Notes: generated from the letters alone by a model not told the origin. Positions 35,057 through 43,785 are shown, counted from the stretch's first letter. The stretch is DNA of 64,000 bases from an uncultured Lachnospiraceae bacterium (GCA_910589385.1 CAJUTU010000006.1:57573-121572), one strand, 5' to 3'. A program made the numbers and translations.

Positions 35057-35647
35057 ATGAAAGAACGGATTGGAAATTGCACGAGAAAGACGAAAGAAAC
35101 AGACATTTCTTTAACAATCAGTTTGGACGGGCAGGGGAAGAACCAGATTGATACAGGCATCCCATTTTTTGACCATATGCTGGATGGGTTTGCGCGGCAT
35201 GGGCTTTTTGACCTGGAAGTGCATGTGGCAGGGGATCTGCAGGTGGACTGCCATCATACAGTGGAAGATACGGGAATCGTGCTTGGGCAGGCGATTGCGG
35301 ACGCGCTGGGTGATAAAGCTGGGATTAAGCGATATGGGAATTTTATTTTGCCCATGGACGAGACGCTTGCACTCTGTGCCGTGGATCTGTCGGGACGCCC
35401 CTTTTTCCAATATGATGCCGTGTTTACGGCAGAACGCCTGGGAGGGCTGGATACGGAGATGATAAGAGAATTTTTCTATGCGGTTTCCTACAGTGCTGCC
35501 ATGAACCTGCATCTAAAGATCCTCGAAGGCGGTAATAACCACCATATGGCAGAGGCTTTGTTCAAAGCATTTGGAAAGGCATTTGATATGGCATCTATGG
35601 AGGAGCCGCGGATACGGGAGGTCTGGTCTACGAAAGGGAGTTTATAG
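35057..35647 (+). CDS. hisB: Imidazoleglycerol-phosphate dehydratase
   Basis: Dehydrates imidazole glycerol phosphate. The 196-aa monofunctional HisB (no phosphatase domain) has metal-binding histidine motifs: FFDHMLDGFARHG (about residues 36-48), DCHHTVEDTGI (about 65-75) and the repeat ending NNHHMAEALFKAFG. ATG 35057 is behind TTGGAGG. The histidinol-phosphate phosphatase must be encoded elsewhere. Confidence 0.96.
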   Translation: MKERIGNCTRKTKETDISLTISLDGQGKNQIDTGIPFFDHMLDGFARHGLFDLEVHVAGDLQVDCHHTVEDTGIVLGQAIADALGDKAGIKRYGNFILPMDETLALCAVDLSGRPFFQYDAVFTAERLGGLDTEMIREFFYAVSYSAAMNLHLKILEGGNNHHMAEALFKAFGKAFDMASMEEPRIREVWSTKGSL

Positions 35648-35712
35648 ACGCAGTCCATCGGATTGGCGGTGGGCTTGAATGTTTGCAGAATGATACATGA
35701 AGGAGAATAGAA

Positions 35713-36996
35713 ATGAGTTATAAACGATTAACGCCATGTATTCTGATCGACGGTACAAATGCTGTCCGCTGGTTTGACGACAGGTCGGTGATATCAGAGG
35801 ACGTGGTTTCCCTTGCAAAGCACTATGGAGAGCGGGGAGCAGATGAATTGATCATATTTGACCTGTCAAATTCGGATGAAGCGCATGAGGAAGCGATCGA
35901 CCTGATGAAGAAGATCAACCGCGTTATCAGCATCCCTATGGTTGCAGGAGGAAACATCCGCCGCGAGGAGGATGTGAAAAAAATCCTTTATGCCGGGGCA
36001 AAGCGAGCCATGCTGAATCTGTCAAAACCCAATTCTGCCAAATTACTGGATGAAGTTTCCAAACGGTTTGGAAGGGAGCGGATTGCTGTATCCTTGAATG
36101 ATTTCGATTCGCTGTTTAAGCATCAGCATTTGATTGAAAAGCATTGTACGGAAATCATATTCATGCACAGGCTGGATTTGAATTCGGTTGCAAATGTGAC
36201 AGAGCTTCCTTGTGTAGTCGTTACAGATACAATGGAACAGAGCGAGATTTTAAAGATCTTGAAATCCAGCGGAGTGAAAGGCGTTTCCGGCCTGTTTATC
36301 AGCCAGAAGGATATGGATTTTGCAGAATTTAAAAAGATATGTGTCCAGGAGGGCATCCGGATGACATCTTTTGAGAGTATCATGGATTTTGCAGAGTTCA
36401 AGCTCAATTCAGAAGGACTGATTCCGGTTGTGGTCCAGGATTATAAGACGAATGAAGTGCTTATGGTGGCATATATGAACGAAGATGCATTTGACCATAC
36501 GATCAAATCGGGAAAAATGACGTATTTTAGCAGAAGCCGTCAGGAACGCTGGGTGAAAGGCGAGACATCCGGGCATTATCAATATGTAAAGATGTTGGCG
36601 GTAGACTGTGATAAGGATACGCTTTTGGCCAAGGTAGAGCAGATTGGCGCAGCTTGTCATACGGGAAACCGGACTTGCTTTTACCAGCCTATCGTGGGGA
36701 ACGATTATGATGCGAAGAATCCGCTTCAGGTATTTGAGTCTGTCTATAAGACGATTGTAGACAGGAAACAGAACCCAAAGGAAGGGTCTTATACAAATTA
36801 TCTGTTTGATAAAGGGATTGATAAAATACTGAAAAAGGTAGGAGAGGAAGCGACAGAAATTATTATTGCATCCAAAAATCCGAACCCGGAAGAAATCAAA
36901 TATGAGGTTTCTGATTTTATGTACCATTTGATGGTACTTATGGTAGAACGGGGGATTACCTGGGAGGATATTACAAAAGAACTGTCAGATCGATAA
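35713..36996 (+). CDS. hisIE: Bifunctional HisIE with an N-terminal HisF/HisA-like domain
   Basis: A 427-aa fusion. Residues about 1-225 look like a HisF/HisA half-barrel protein: a start like TPCILIDGTNAVRW, then IPMVAGGNIRREEDVKKILYAG. About 230-325 is HisI, phosphoribosyl-AMP cyclohydrolase (NEVLMVAYMN, RSRQERWVKGETSGHYQ, ACHTGNRTCFYQ). About 335-427 is HisE, phosphoribosyl-ATP pyrophosphatase (KKVGEEATEIIIASK). In the barrel domain, both aspartates expected for HisF catalysis appear replaced (CILI instead of CLD; SLN instead of ID). It is therefore probably not an active cyclase. It is the last his gene here; hisA, hisF, hisH and hisC are absent from the window. Confidence 0.9.
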   Translation: MSYKRLTPCILIDGTNAVRWFDDRSVISEDVVSLAKHYGERGADELIIFDLSNSDEAHEEAIDLMKKINRVISIPMVAGGNIRREEDVKKILYAGAKRAMLNLSKPNSAKLLDEVSKRFGRERIAVSLNDFDSLFKHQHLIEKHCTEIIFMHRLDLNSVANVTELPCVVVTDTMEQSEILKILKSSGVKGVSGLFISQKDMDFAEFKKICVQEGIRMTSFESIMDFAEFKLNSEGLIPVVVQDYKTNEVLMVAYMNEDAFDHTIKSGKMTYFSRSRQERWVKGETSGHYQYVKMLAVDCDKDTLLAKVEQIGAACHTGNRTCFYQPIVGNDYDAKNPLQVFESVYKTIVDRKQNPKEGSYTNYLFDKGIDKILKKVGEEATEIIIASKNPNPEEIKYEVSDFMYHLMVLMVERGITWEDITKELSDR

Positions 36997-37077
36997 GGAA
37001 ATGTGAATGTTTTTGGATGGCTTCTGAAAATGAGCAGGGTTCTAAATGGATAGGAACATGCATAGGGTGTACATATA

Positions 37078-37104
37078 GGAAACGGCATCTTGTATGCCGT
37101 TTCC
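37078..37104 (+). terminator. Hairpin after hisIE
   Basis: Perfect 11-bp stem GGAAACGGCAT / ATGCCGTTTCC with a 5-nt loop. No T run follows, so it may be a weak terminator or processing stem rather than a full intrinsic terminator. Confidence 0.5.
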
Positions 37105-37136
37105 ATGAAACCGAATTATGGAAAGGAGCTTCTACT

Positions 37137-37451
37137 ATGAACGATTCGGAAGCCCGCCGCAGAGAACTCCTGCGTAAGACGCGGAAACTCTACGATGAAA
37201 ACCATTCTGTCCCGGCCATCCATCCAAGATATGGAAATCTTTATCATGAACTATATGACGAAGAAGAAACTACATATTTCAGGGACTCTTTTATTATCCG
37301 GCTGACGTTAGGAATCCTGTGCTTTATCTGCTATGTGTGGATGGATTCCAGCCAGGCGACGATCGCGGATGTCAGCAGCAGTCAGATTGTAAATCAGATT
37401 GAAAAGCAGATGGATATGGAGGATATTGAAGAGGTCTGGAAAAACCTGTAA
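37137..37451 (+). CDS. Hypothetical single-pass membrane protein
   Basis: A 104-aa protein with a charged N-terminus (DSEARRRELLRKTRKLYDE), one membrane helix (about residues 60-77, LTLGILCFICYVWMD) and an acidic extracytoplasmic tail of about 25 residues. I recognise no family. ATG 37137 has AAAGGAG 8 nt upstream. A hairpin precedes it and a strong terminator follows, so it may be its own short unit after the his operon. Confidence 0.7.
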   Translation: MNDSEARRRELLRKTRKLYDENHSVPAIHPRYGNLYHELYDEEETTYFRDSFIIRLTLGILCFICYVWMDSSQATIADVSSSQIVNQIEKQMDMEDIEEVWKNL

Positions 37452-37460
37452 TGCAGTCTT

Positions 37461-37501
37461 AAATCCGGAAAAACGTGTCAGTGGTGCGTTTTTCCGGATT
37501 T
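37461..37501 (+). terminator. Strong intrinsic terminator
   Basis: Perfect 15-bp stem (AAATCCGGAAAAACG at 37461-37475 with its complement at 37487-37501), an 11-nt loop and a T-rich 3' side. Confidence 0.88.
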
Positions 37502-37576
37502 TGTATGTTTATTGCTTAAGGGTGCCTTACACAAGAAGGATACTTTCACTCACCAAAATCTGAAAGCCGGAATAAT

Positions 37577-38509
37577 ATGTTAAAAAAGGAATTTTTGGAT
37601 ATGAGATGGGTAAAAGATGCTATTGGGTATTGGTGCGAGGACATCCTGGAGAAAAAATTTCTTGGACAGAATATTGGAGTTTCAGTACTGGATAGCGGAA
37701 TTTCACCGTCGCATCCAGATTTTTATGGACGGATTTCAGGATTTGGCGATTTTGTAAATGAAAAGAAGATGATATATGATGACAGCGGACATGGGACACA
37801 TGTGGCAGGAATTCTTTCTGGAAGCGGAAAAATGTCCAACGGGGCTTATGCAGGGCTTGCGCCAAAGGCATCCTTGCTCATTGCAAAAGTATTAGATCAG
37901 TCTGGGAACGGGATGGTAGAATATGTGATGCAGGGAATCCAATGGATACTGGATCAGAAAAAGAATAAAAATATCCGTATTGTAAATATTTCGGTAGGGA
38001 CTCAGCCAGGGCTTGAAAAATCTGAAGAAAAACGTCTGCTGGAGGGAGTGGATGCGTTGTGGGATGCCGGGTTGGTGGTTGTGGTATCGGCAGGTAATTA
38101 TGGACCAGGCGAGGGGACTGTGGCAGTGCCGGGAAGCAGTAGGAAAGTGATCACGGTAGGAGTGGCGGATACGCTCGGAAAGCCTGTGCGGCAGGGGCGG
38201 GCAAGGTGGGATTATTCTGGAGAGGGACCCACGGAATGCTGTGTGGTGAAGCCGGATTTAGTGGCTCCAGGAACCTCCATTGTGAGCTGCAATGCAAATT
38301 ATAAAAAGTATTTGCAGAAACCGTATATTGCAAAAAGCGGAACCTCCATGGCAACACCTATGGTGTCTGGAGCAATTGCCTGTCTGCTCTCCAAATATCC
38401 GGATATGACAAATGTGGAAGTGAAATTAAAGTTGAGGGAGAGCTGCATTCGTGCAGAGGGGACACATGGGTGGGGCATGCTGCATGTGGGACGTCTTCTG
38501 GCACCATAA
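37577..38509 (+). CDS. S8 family serine peptidase (subtilisin-like)
   Basis: A 310-aa subtilase with an intact triad: D39 in SVLDSGISPSHPDF, H72 in DSGHGTHVAG and S257 in KSGTSMATP; the oxyanion Asn lies in VSAGNYGPGEG. It has no signal peptide and only about 30 residues before the catalytic core. It therefore resembles intracellular subtilisins rather than secreted ones with long propeptides. The upstream ribosome site is poor. It sits alone after a terminator; the substrate is unknown. Confidence 0.88.
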   Translation: MLKKEFLDMRWVKDAIGYWCEDILEKKFLGQNIGVSVLDSGISPSHPDFYGRISGFGDFVNEKKMIYDDSGHGTHVAGILSGSGKMSNGAYAGLAPKASLLIAKVLDQSGNGMVEYVMQGIQWILDQKKNKNIRIVNISVGTQPGLEKSEEKRLLEGVDALWDAGLVVVVSAGNYGPGEGTVAVPGSSRKVITVGVADTLGKPVRQGRARWDYSGEGPTECCVVKPDLVAPGTSIVSCNANYKKYLQKPYIAKSGTSMATPMVSGAIACLLSKYPDMTNVEVKLKLRESCIRAEGTHGWGMLHVGRLLAP

Positions 38510-38687
38510 AATCAGTCGAAATAATATGTCACGGAGCGTAAGTTGGTGACCTGCGCGGACACCAGCGGGCTTCTTTCATGAATAAGATAAAAATAATAGG
38601 TAGCATTACCAGCCAATTCGTGGTAAAATATTTTGGGGTTGATATTTTTAGACAGATAGAAAAAACACATATAGGAGGTATAAACAC

Positions 38688-40490
38688 ATGGCATGGTATG
38701 ATGAGGCAGTATTTTACCACATTTATCCATTGGGCCTTACTGGGGCGCCGAAACAGAATTCTTACGGGGAGCCGGAGCATCGCTTGAATACATTGATTCC
38801 ATGGATTTCCCATATAAAGGAGATTGGCTGTAGTGCAATCTACATAGGGCCGCTTTTTGAATCCGTCGGACACGGGTATGAGACTACAGATTATAAAAAG
38901 CTGGACAGCCGTCTTGGAACCAATGAAGACCTGACCCGTTTTGTGGCAGAATGCCATGAACAGGGAATCAAGGTGATTCTGGATGGTGTATTCAACCATA
39001 CGGGACGGGATTTTTTTGCATTCCAGGATATCAAGAAAAACAGGGAGAATTCCCAATATAAAGACTGGTATTGCAATGTAAATTTCTGGGGGAATAATTC
39101 CTTTAATGATGGATTTTCTTATGAAAACTGGGGAGGTTATGACCTTCTTGTAAAACTGAACCAGCATAACCCGGCGGTGAAGGATTATATCTGTGATGTG
39201 ATCCGCTTCTGGGTCAGTGAATTTGACATTGACGGAATCCGCCTGGATGCGGCAGATGTATTGGATTTTAACTATATGCAGGCGCTCCGCCAGACTGCAA
39301 ATGAAGTGAAGCCGGATTTCTGGCTCATGGGTGAGGTGATCCATGGAGATTATACTCGCTGGGTCAATGAGGGGACTCTGCATTCTGTGACGAATTATAA
39401 TCTGCATAAGGCACTTTATTCCGGGCACAATGACCATAATTACTTTGAAATTGCCCATACGGTGAAGCGTCTTTATGGCATGGGCGGCAACCGCCCGGAC
39501 GGCTTGAAACTTTATAATTTTGTGGACAACCATGATGTAGAAAGAATCTACACAAAGCTGAATAATAAAGCACATTTCACCCCGGTCCACATCCTTCTTT
39601 ATACACTGCCAGGCGTTCCGTCTGTTTACTACGGATCTGAGTTTGGGATAGAGGGAAGGAAAGAGAGATTTTCTGATGATTCTCTGCGGCCGATGCTTTC
39701 TCTTTCCGATTATGCCGACGCGGTTAAGAAGAATTCCTTTACCCAGCTGATTGCGGCGTTAGGAGCAGTACGTCAGAACACGAAAGCACTTTCTTATGGG
39801 GATTATAATGAATTGATGCTGACGAACCGTCAGTATGCATTTTCAAGAAATTATAACGGGGAGTCGGTTGTTGTTACTGTGAATAATGATGACAGTGATT
39901 TTACGATGAATGTTCCTGTAGGAAATGCAGCGGAATATATTGGTGCTTTATCAGGAGAAAGGACTTCTGTAAATGGTGGAAGGATTACAGTTAATGTGAA
40001 GGCCAATTCAGGAGAAATCTGGGTACCTGTATCAGGAGACAGCGGAAATAACATGCAGGATGCAGGATTTTCCGGCCTGGATGTGAAGGATGCTGCCGCG
40101 GAAGCAAGCCATGTGGAAAAGAAAGCAAACGAAGCGGTTGAAAAAGAAGCTTTTGAGGAAAAAACGCCGGAGAAAAAAACTGTACAAGCAAAGGCGGCTG
40201 CGGAAAAAGCTGACACGACGAAAGCATCGCAGAAGGAAACAGCAGTAGAAGCATCTGAGAATAAAGAATCTGTTCAGTCTTTGTCCAAGCAGTCAACTGC
40301 ACCTACAGGCGGCAGTACGACAAAAGATGCTGTATACGAAGAAGCATTTGAAAAAGGAAAGATTGCCGGTCTTCAGGAAGCGATTCTTGCGATCATGGGA
40401 AAGAATGGACCAATCACTGACCAGATGAGAAAAGATGTGATGGACAATGTATATCATGATTCCTTGATTAACTGGATTAAGAGTTTTTAA
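38688..40490 (+). CDS. GH13 alpha-amylase family protein
   Basis: A 600-aa cytosolic glycoside hydrolase (no signal peptide) beginning MAWYDEAVFYHIYPLGL. The catalytic residues of GH13 are present: D about 187 in DGIRLDAADVLD, E about 215 in LMGEVIHGD and D about 282 in VDNHDVERI. A beta-sandwich domain follows to about residue 445. Residues about 455-550 form an unusual Ala/Lys/Glu/Thr-rich low-complexity linker. A short helical end follows (EEAFEKGKIAGLQEAILAIMGKNG). Likely acts on intracellular maltodextrins. ATG 38688 is behind AGGAGG. Confidence 0.9.
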   Translation: MAWYDEAVFYHIYPLGLTGAPKQNSYGEPEHRLNTLIPWISHIKEIGCSAIYIGPLFESVGHGYETTDYKKLDSRLGTNEDLTRFVAECHEQGIKVILDGVFNHTGRDFFAFQDIKKNRENSQYKDWYCNVNFWGNNSFNDGFSYENWGGYDLLVKLNQHNPAVKDYICDVIRFWVSEFDIDGIRLDAADVLDFNYMQALRQTANEVKPDFWLMGEVIHGDYTRWVNEGTLHSVTNYNLHKALYSGHNDHNYFEIAHTVKRLYGMGGNRPDGLKLYNFVDNHDVERIYTKLNNKAHFTPVHILLYTLPGVPSVYYGSEFGIEGRKERFSDDSLRPMLSLSDYADAVKKNSFTQLIAALGAVRQNTKALSYGDYNELMLTNRQYAFSRNYNGESVVVTVNNDDSDFTMNVPVGNAAEYIGALSGERTSVNGGRITVNVKANSGEIWVPVSGDSGNNMQDAGFSGLDVKDAAAEASHVEKKANEAVEKEAFEEKTPEKKTVQAKAAAEKADTTKASQKETAVEASENKESVQSLSKQSTAPTGGSTTKDAVYEEAFEKGKIAGLQEAILAIMGKNGPITDQMRKDVMDNVYHDSLINWIKSF

Positions 40491-40519
40491 AATATAAAAA
40501 CATGATAAAAGATAGGATG

Positions 40520-40552
40520 AGGCATATGCGGGGAGCATATGCCTTTCTTTTT
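40520..40552 (+). terminator. Terminator of the amylase gene
   Basis: Perfect 10-bp stem AGGCATATGC / GCATATGCCT (40520-40529, 40535-40544), a 5-nt loop, then a T-rich run. Confidence 0.85.
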
Positions 40553-40601
40553 TGGAAAAATGTATTTTAAGTCTATAAAACTATATCACAGGAATCTTCT
40601 G

Positions 40602-40629
40602 TTGCCCTTCTAAAAAAATAGTTTATAAT
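40602..40629 (+). promoter_or_regulatory. sigma-A promoter before the PH-domain gene
   Basis: TTGCCC (40602-40607), 16 bp, TATAAT (40624-40629), about 97 bp upstream of the start. Confidence 0.65.
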
Positions 40630-40725
40630 GAAATATAAGGTGAAAGAGGGAAATAATAAGTAAAACTGGAACCTACATATTTATGTAAAGTATCTAAAGG
40701 TTGGTAAAAGGAATGTGAGGGCCAT

Positions 40726-41136
40726 ATGAAAATTAAAGGAAAAATTGCAGCTTGGTTCTGGCTGATTTTAATCGGTGGAAATATATTGGTGATATATGGA
40801 TTTTTTGAGGAAGAATTGACCAGAGGGGACGCAGGAGGATTATTGATTACTCTTTTTCTTTTGGATATAATCTGTCTGCCCCTGGTGATCAAAAATTATG
40901 TGGAGATAGATGGAGATAAGCTTACCCTGGTACTGGGCTTTGGAAGGGATTCAATTAGGATTGAAGATATCACAGAAGTATACAGGACGCACAATCCGAT
41001 TGCCGGCGGCGCACTGTCACTGGACAGGGTTGTTATCAAAGGGAAGAGGCAGGAGATGATGATTTCCGTATGTGATAAAGAGAAGCTCTTTCGTGAATTA
41101 AAGCGGATGAATCCCAGGATTCAGATAAGGCGTTAA
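40726..41136 (+). CDS. Membrane protein with bacterial PH-like domain
   Basis: A 136-aa protein with two membrane helices (about residues 8-27 and 38-57). A strand-rich C-terminal domain follows (VEIDGDKLTLVLGFGRDSIRIEDITEV, RVVIKGKRQEMMISVCDKEKLFRELK), which has the look of bacterial PH domains. The function is unknown. It lies 47 bp ahead of the response regulator gene and may share its transcript. Confidence 0.72.
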   Translation: MKIKGKIAAWFWLILIGGNILVIYGFFEEELTRGDAGGLLITLFLLDIICLPLVIKNYVEIDGDKLTLVLGFGRDSIRIEDITEVYRTHNPIAGGALSLDRVVIKGKRQEMMISVCDKEKLFRELKRMNPRIQIRR

Positions 41137-41183
41137 AGTTTCTTCAGAAGAGCAGATGCTCTAAATAACAGGGGGGAAAGCGT

Positions 41184-41881
41184 ATGTATCAGATCGCCAT
41201 ATGTGATGATGATATACGGATGCGAAGGTTTTTGCATTCAGCCGTTGATGAGGCTGGGATTCATTGTACTGTGAAGGAATTTTCAAATGGAACAGGACTG
41301 ATTCAAGATGATCAGGAGTATGATATTCTATTTCTGGACATTGATATGCCAGTGGTAAATGGGATTGAGGCTGCGAAAAGAATCCGCCGGAAAGACCGGA
41401 AAGTAAAGATTGTCTATGTCACGGGTTATCAGGATTATATGCAGCGTTCCTTTGAAGTCCATCCATTTTCTTTTCTCGTAAAGCCTGTAAAAAAAGAAAC
41501 CATCATCAAGCAGATTCGGGAGGCGCTTCTTTATAGCAGGGAGGAAGAGAAAGCGGACACGCTGCGGCTGGAGACCATGGACGGGATGGAAGAGATTGCT
41601 GTATCGGATATCTATTATCTGGAATATCAGAACCGGAAACTGCGTCTTGTGATGAAATACGGGGAATGCATGATACGGGGAAAAGTCTCGGAGTTTTCAA
41701 AAAAATGATTCCCTATGGCTTTGCTTCTCCGCATAAAAGCTTTGTAGTGAACCTGTACCATGTAAAAGCAATCCGGGGCTATGATATCTTTATGATGAAC
41801 GGAGATTTGATTCCTCTGTCTCAGAAGCGGTCTACAGAATTTCGCGGACTGTTGGGAAAGTATCAGGCTGACAGGTTATGA
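41184..41881 (+). CDS. LytTR family response regulator (AgrA-like), frameshifted at an A7 run
   Basis: Receiver plus LytTR DNA-binding domain split over two frames. Frame 1 (41184-41708, 174 aa) contains the receiver: CDDD, phospho-Asp in LFLDIDMPV (about residue 53), K in LVKPVKKE (about 98). It also has the start of LytTR (DIYYLEYQNRKLRLVM). It stops at TGA 41706-41708 right after seven A. A -1 shift continues as MIPYGFASPHKSFVVNLYHVKAI and so on to 41881, restoring a complete LytTR domain and a total of about 232 aa, the usual family length. This is either programmed frameshifting, a phase-variable or decayed gene, or a sequencing error. The kinase gene follows. Confidence 0.82.
41699..41708 (+). 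other. A7 slippery heptamer with adjacent stop
   Basis: Seven consecutive A in the phase A AAA AAA, immediately followed by TGA in the zero frame and by ATG in the -1 frame. GGAG lies 5 nt upstream (41690-41693). The phase is that of canonical -1 frameshift sites such as dnaX. Confidence 0.7.
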
Positions 41882-41952
41882 AGGGATATATTGCTTTTTA
41901 TCGTAAGCCTGCGTGATCTAGAGGGGGATCTTATGAGGAAAGGGGAGAGGGA

Positions 41953-43338
41953 ATGGACTGGGTAGAATCGGGTATCTGGAACGAGATCCTTGTCTTAATG
42001 GAGACGGTGGTGCTGGCTTTGTGTACCTGGTATTTCCTGAGCCATACAAAGCAGGGGATAAAGGGAAAAAAGAAGTATCGCTGCGCAGCTATTTTCCTAT
42101 ACTGGGCAGGGCTGGCAGGGGTCACTTTTGGGATTCAGGATAGCAGGTATATCAATCTGGTATTGCTGGCGTATATGGCTGTCATGACAATATTAACAGG
42201 ATTCTGGTTATATAACCGAGGAGGAATGTATTGTTTTTACTATTTTTTATTTCCGGTGACGCTGGTGACTGTCCAGATTTTTGTGATCTACATTGTATTT
42301 GCTTATATGAGTTCTAGATGGGGGACGCTGATCTTTGATTATACATCGGCAAATGTGGCATTGATCATAAAACAGCTGACAGAAATCCTCCTGACTGGAG
42401 TCTGGGTAGTCCTTCTGAACCGAAAGAAGTATGAAAATGTAAAGGGAATCCGTTTTGCAGGCTTGTTCCTGCCGCCTGCTGTCAGTATGTTTATTATTTT
42501 TTCATTGATTTATATCGGAGATGTATTTGTACAGTTATATGGTTCCTTTCTGATCCTTCTGGACATTTTTTTCCTGGTTTTCATGAACCTTTATATCTGG
42601 TATTTGTTTTCTTATCAATCAAAAAGTAAGAAGCTGAAGACCGAGCTGGAGATCCAGAAAAGGCACAGTGAGATGCAGTATCAGTACTATGAGAAAGTAG
42701 AACAAAAAGTTCAGTCTTCCAGAAAAATGATCCATGATATGAGAAATCATCTTCAGGCAATCGAGGCGCTTCAGGAACAGGATGGGGCACAGGCGAAAGC
42801 GTATGTAAGGGATATGCATCAAATGCTGGATAATATTGGAATCGTGAATTTCACGAATAGCAGAATGCTCAACATTATCTTGAATGATAAAGCAGAAGAG
42901 GCAGAAAAAAATAGTGTTAAGATGGATGTACAGATTGGAGAGATACATTTGGAGCATATCAAAGATATGGATATGACCACCATCTTCGCAAATCTATTGG
43001 ATAATGCGGTGGAGGCGGCGGGGCAGGCAGAGCGGGAACGGGTGGTCCAGGTTCGGGCAGATACATTTCACGAGTTTACAGCGGTGCGGATTTGCAATTC
43101 TATGAGATGCACAGATATGGCAGTGCGGGAAAACGAAGTGGATGGTACAATGAAGAATACGCAAAACCTAGGTGCATCCGAACCGATGGAAAGGAAAGAT
43201 GGAAAAAGCCATATGGGAATCGGATTGGAAAATGTACGCCACACCCTGGAGAAATATGGAGGGGGAATGATGGCAGAAGCAGTGGGTAATGAGTATATCG
43301 TAAATATTACGATACCAGAAAAGGAGGAGAAGTCATGA
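41953..43338 (+). CDS. GHKL-domain sensor histidine kinase (AgrC-like)
   Basis: A 461-aa kinase with about six or seven membrane helices in residues 5-215. A helical dimerisation region has the phospho-acceptor H261 in KMIHDMRNHLQ. The GHKL ATPase domain has the N box IFANLLDNAVEAA (about residue 340) and the G box MGIGLENVRHTLEKYGG. This architecture is typical of peptide-pheromone receptors paired with LytTR regulators. No agrB/agrD-like gene is visible in the window, so the signal is unknown. ATG 41953 is behind AGGGGAGAGGG. The stop overlaps the lipoprotein gene by 4 bp. Confidence 0.88.
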   Translation: MDWVESGIWNEILVLMETVVLALCTWYFLSHTKQGIKGKKKYRCAAIFLYWAGLAGVTFGIQDSRYINLVLLAYMAVMTILTGFWLYNRGGMYCFYYFLFPVTLVTVQIFVIYIVFAYMSSRWGTLIFDYTSANVALIIKQLTEILLTGVWVVLLNRKKYENVKGIRFAGLFLPPAVSMFIIFSLIYIGDVFVQLYGSFLILLDIFFLVFMNLYIWYLFSYQSKSKKLKTELEIQKRHSEMQYQYYEKVEQKVQSSRKMIHDMRNHLQAIEALQEQDGAQAKAYVRDMHQMLDNIGIVNFTNSRMLNIILNDKAEEAEKNSVKMDVQIGEIHLEHIKDMDMTTIFANLLDNAVEAAGQAERERVVQVRADTFHEFTAVRICNSMRCTDMAVRENEVDGTMKNTQNLGASEPMERKDGKSHMGIGLENVRHTLEKYGGGMMAEAVGNEYIVNITIPEKEEKS

Positions 43339-43757
43339 AGAAAAGTATGTTCAGGATTTTGGCATGTATGTTTGTGCTGGCAGGCCTGCTTTCAGGATGT
43401 GCAGGAAGCCGGCGGCTATCAGACCGGTTTGATGAGGATGAGGTAAAAAAGGCGGCAGAGGAAGTAATCGAAACTCTGAATAGCGGAGATATCGATGCTC
43501 TTGTAGAAGAGAGGTGGAGCGCTGTGATGAAGAGCGCTCTTGATGAAGACGGTATCAAAGGCCAGATATTGCCGATCATAGAAGAACTCGGCGAATTTGA
43601 AGAGTTTGATAAAGAGGCAGTCACCGGAGGAAAGGATGCGGATACAGAGCAGGAATTTGCGGTAGCTGTAATAAAGGCAAAGTATGAAAAAAGGAAAGCA
43701 CAGTTTACGATTTCCTTTGATGAAGATATGAAGGTAGTTGGATTCTTTATCAAATGA
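43335..43757 (+). CDS. DUF3887 domain lipoprotein
   Basis: A 140-aa predicted lipoprotein with lipobox LLSGC (about residues 18-22). A DUF3887 domain follows: helix EDEVKKAAEEVIETLNSGDIDAL, then AVIKAKYEKRKAQFTISFDEDMKVVGFFIK. The domain has an NTF2/SnoaL-like look; its role is unknown. It is co-translated with the kinase (ATGA overlap), which suggests that it is part of the signalling module or its output. Confidence 0.85.
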   Translation: MKKSMFRILACMFVLAGLLSGCAGSRRLSDRFDEDEVKKAAEEVIETLNSGDIDALVEERWSAVMKSALDEDGIKGQILPIIEELGEFEEFDKEAVTGGKDADTEQEFAVAVIKAKYEKRKAQFTISFDEDMKVVGFFIK

Positions 43758-43785
43758 TTTTTGGGAATAGGGGGGTTGGAAAGCC

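Noticed and set aside
38529..39590. A 353-codon minus-strand frame covering the amylase start
   Set aside because: Overlaps the catalytic region of a clear GH13 enzyme and has no recognisable domain or ribosome site.
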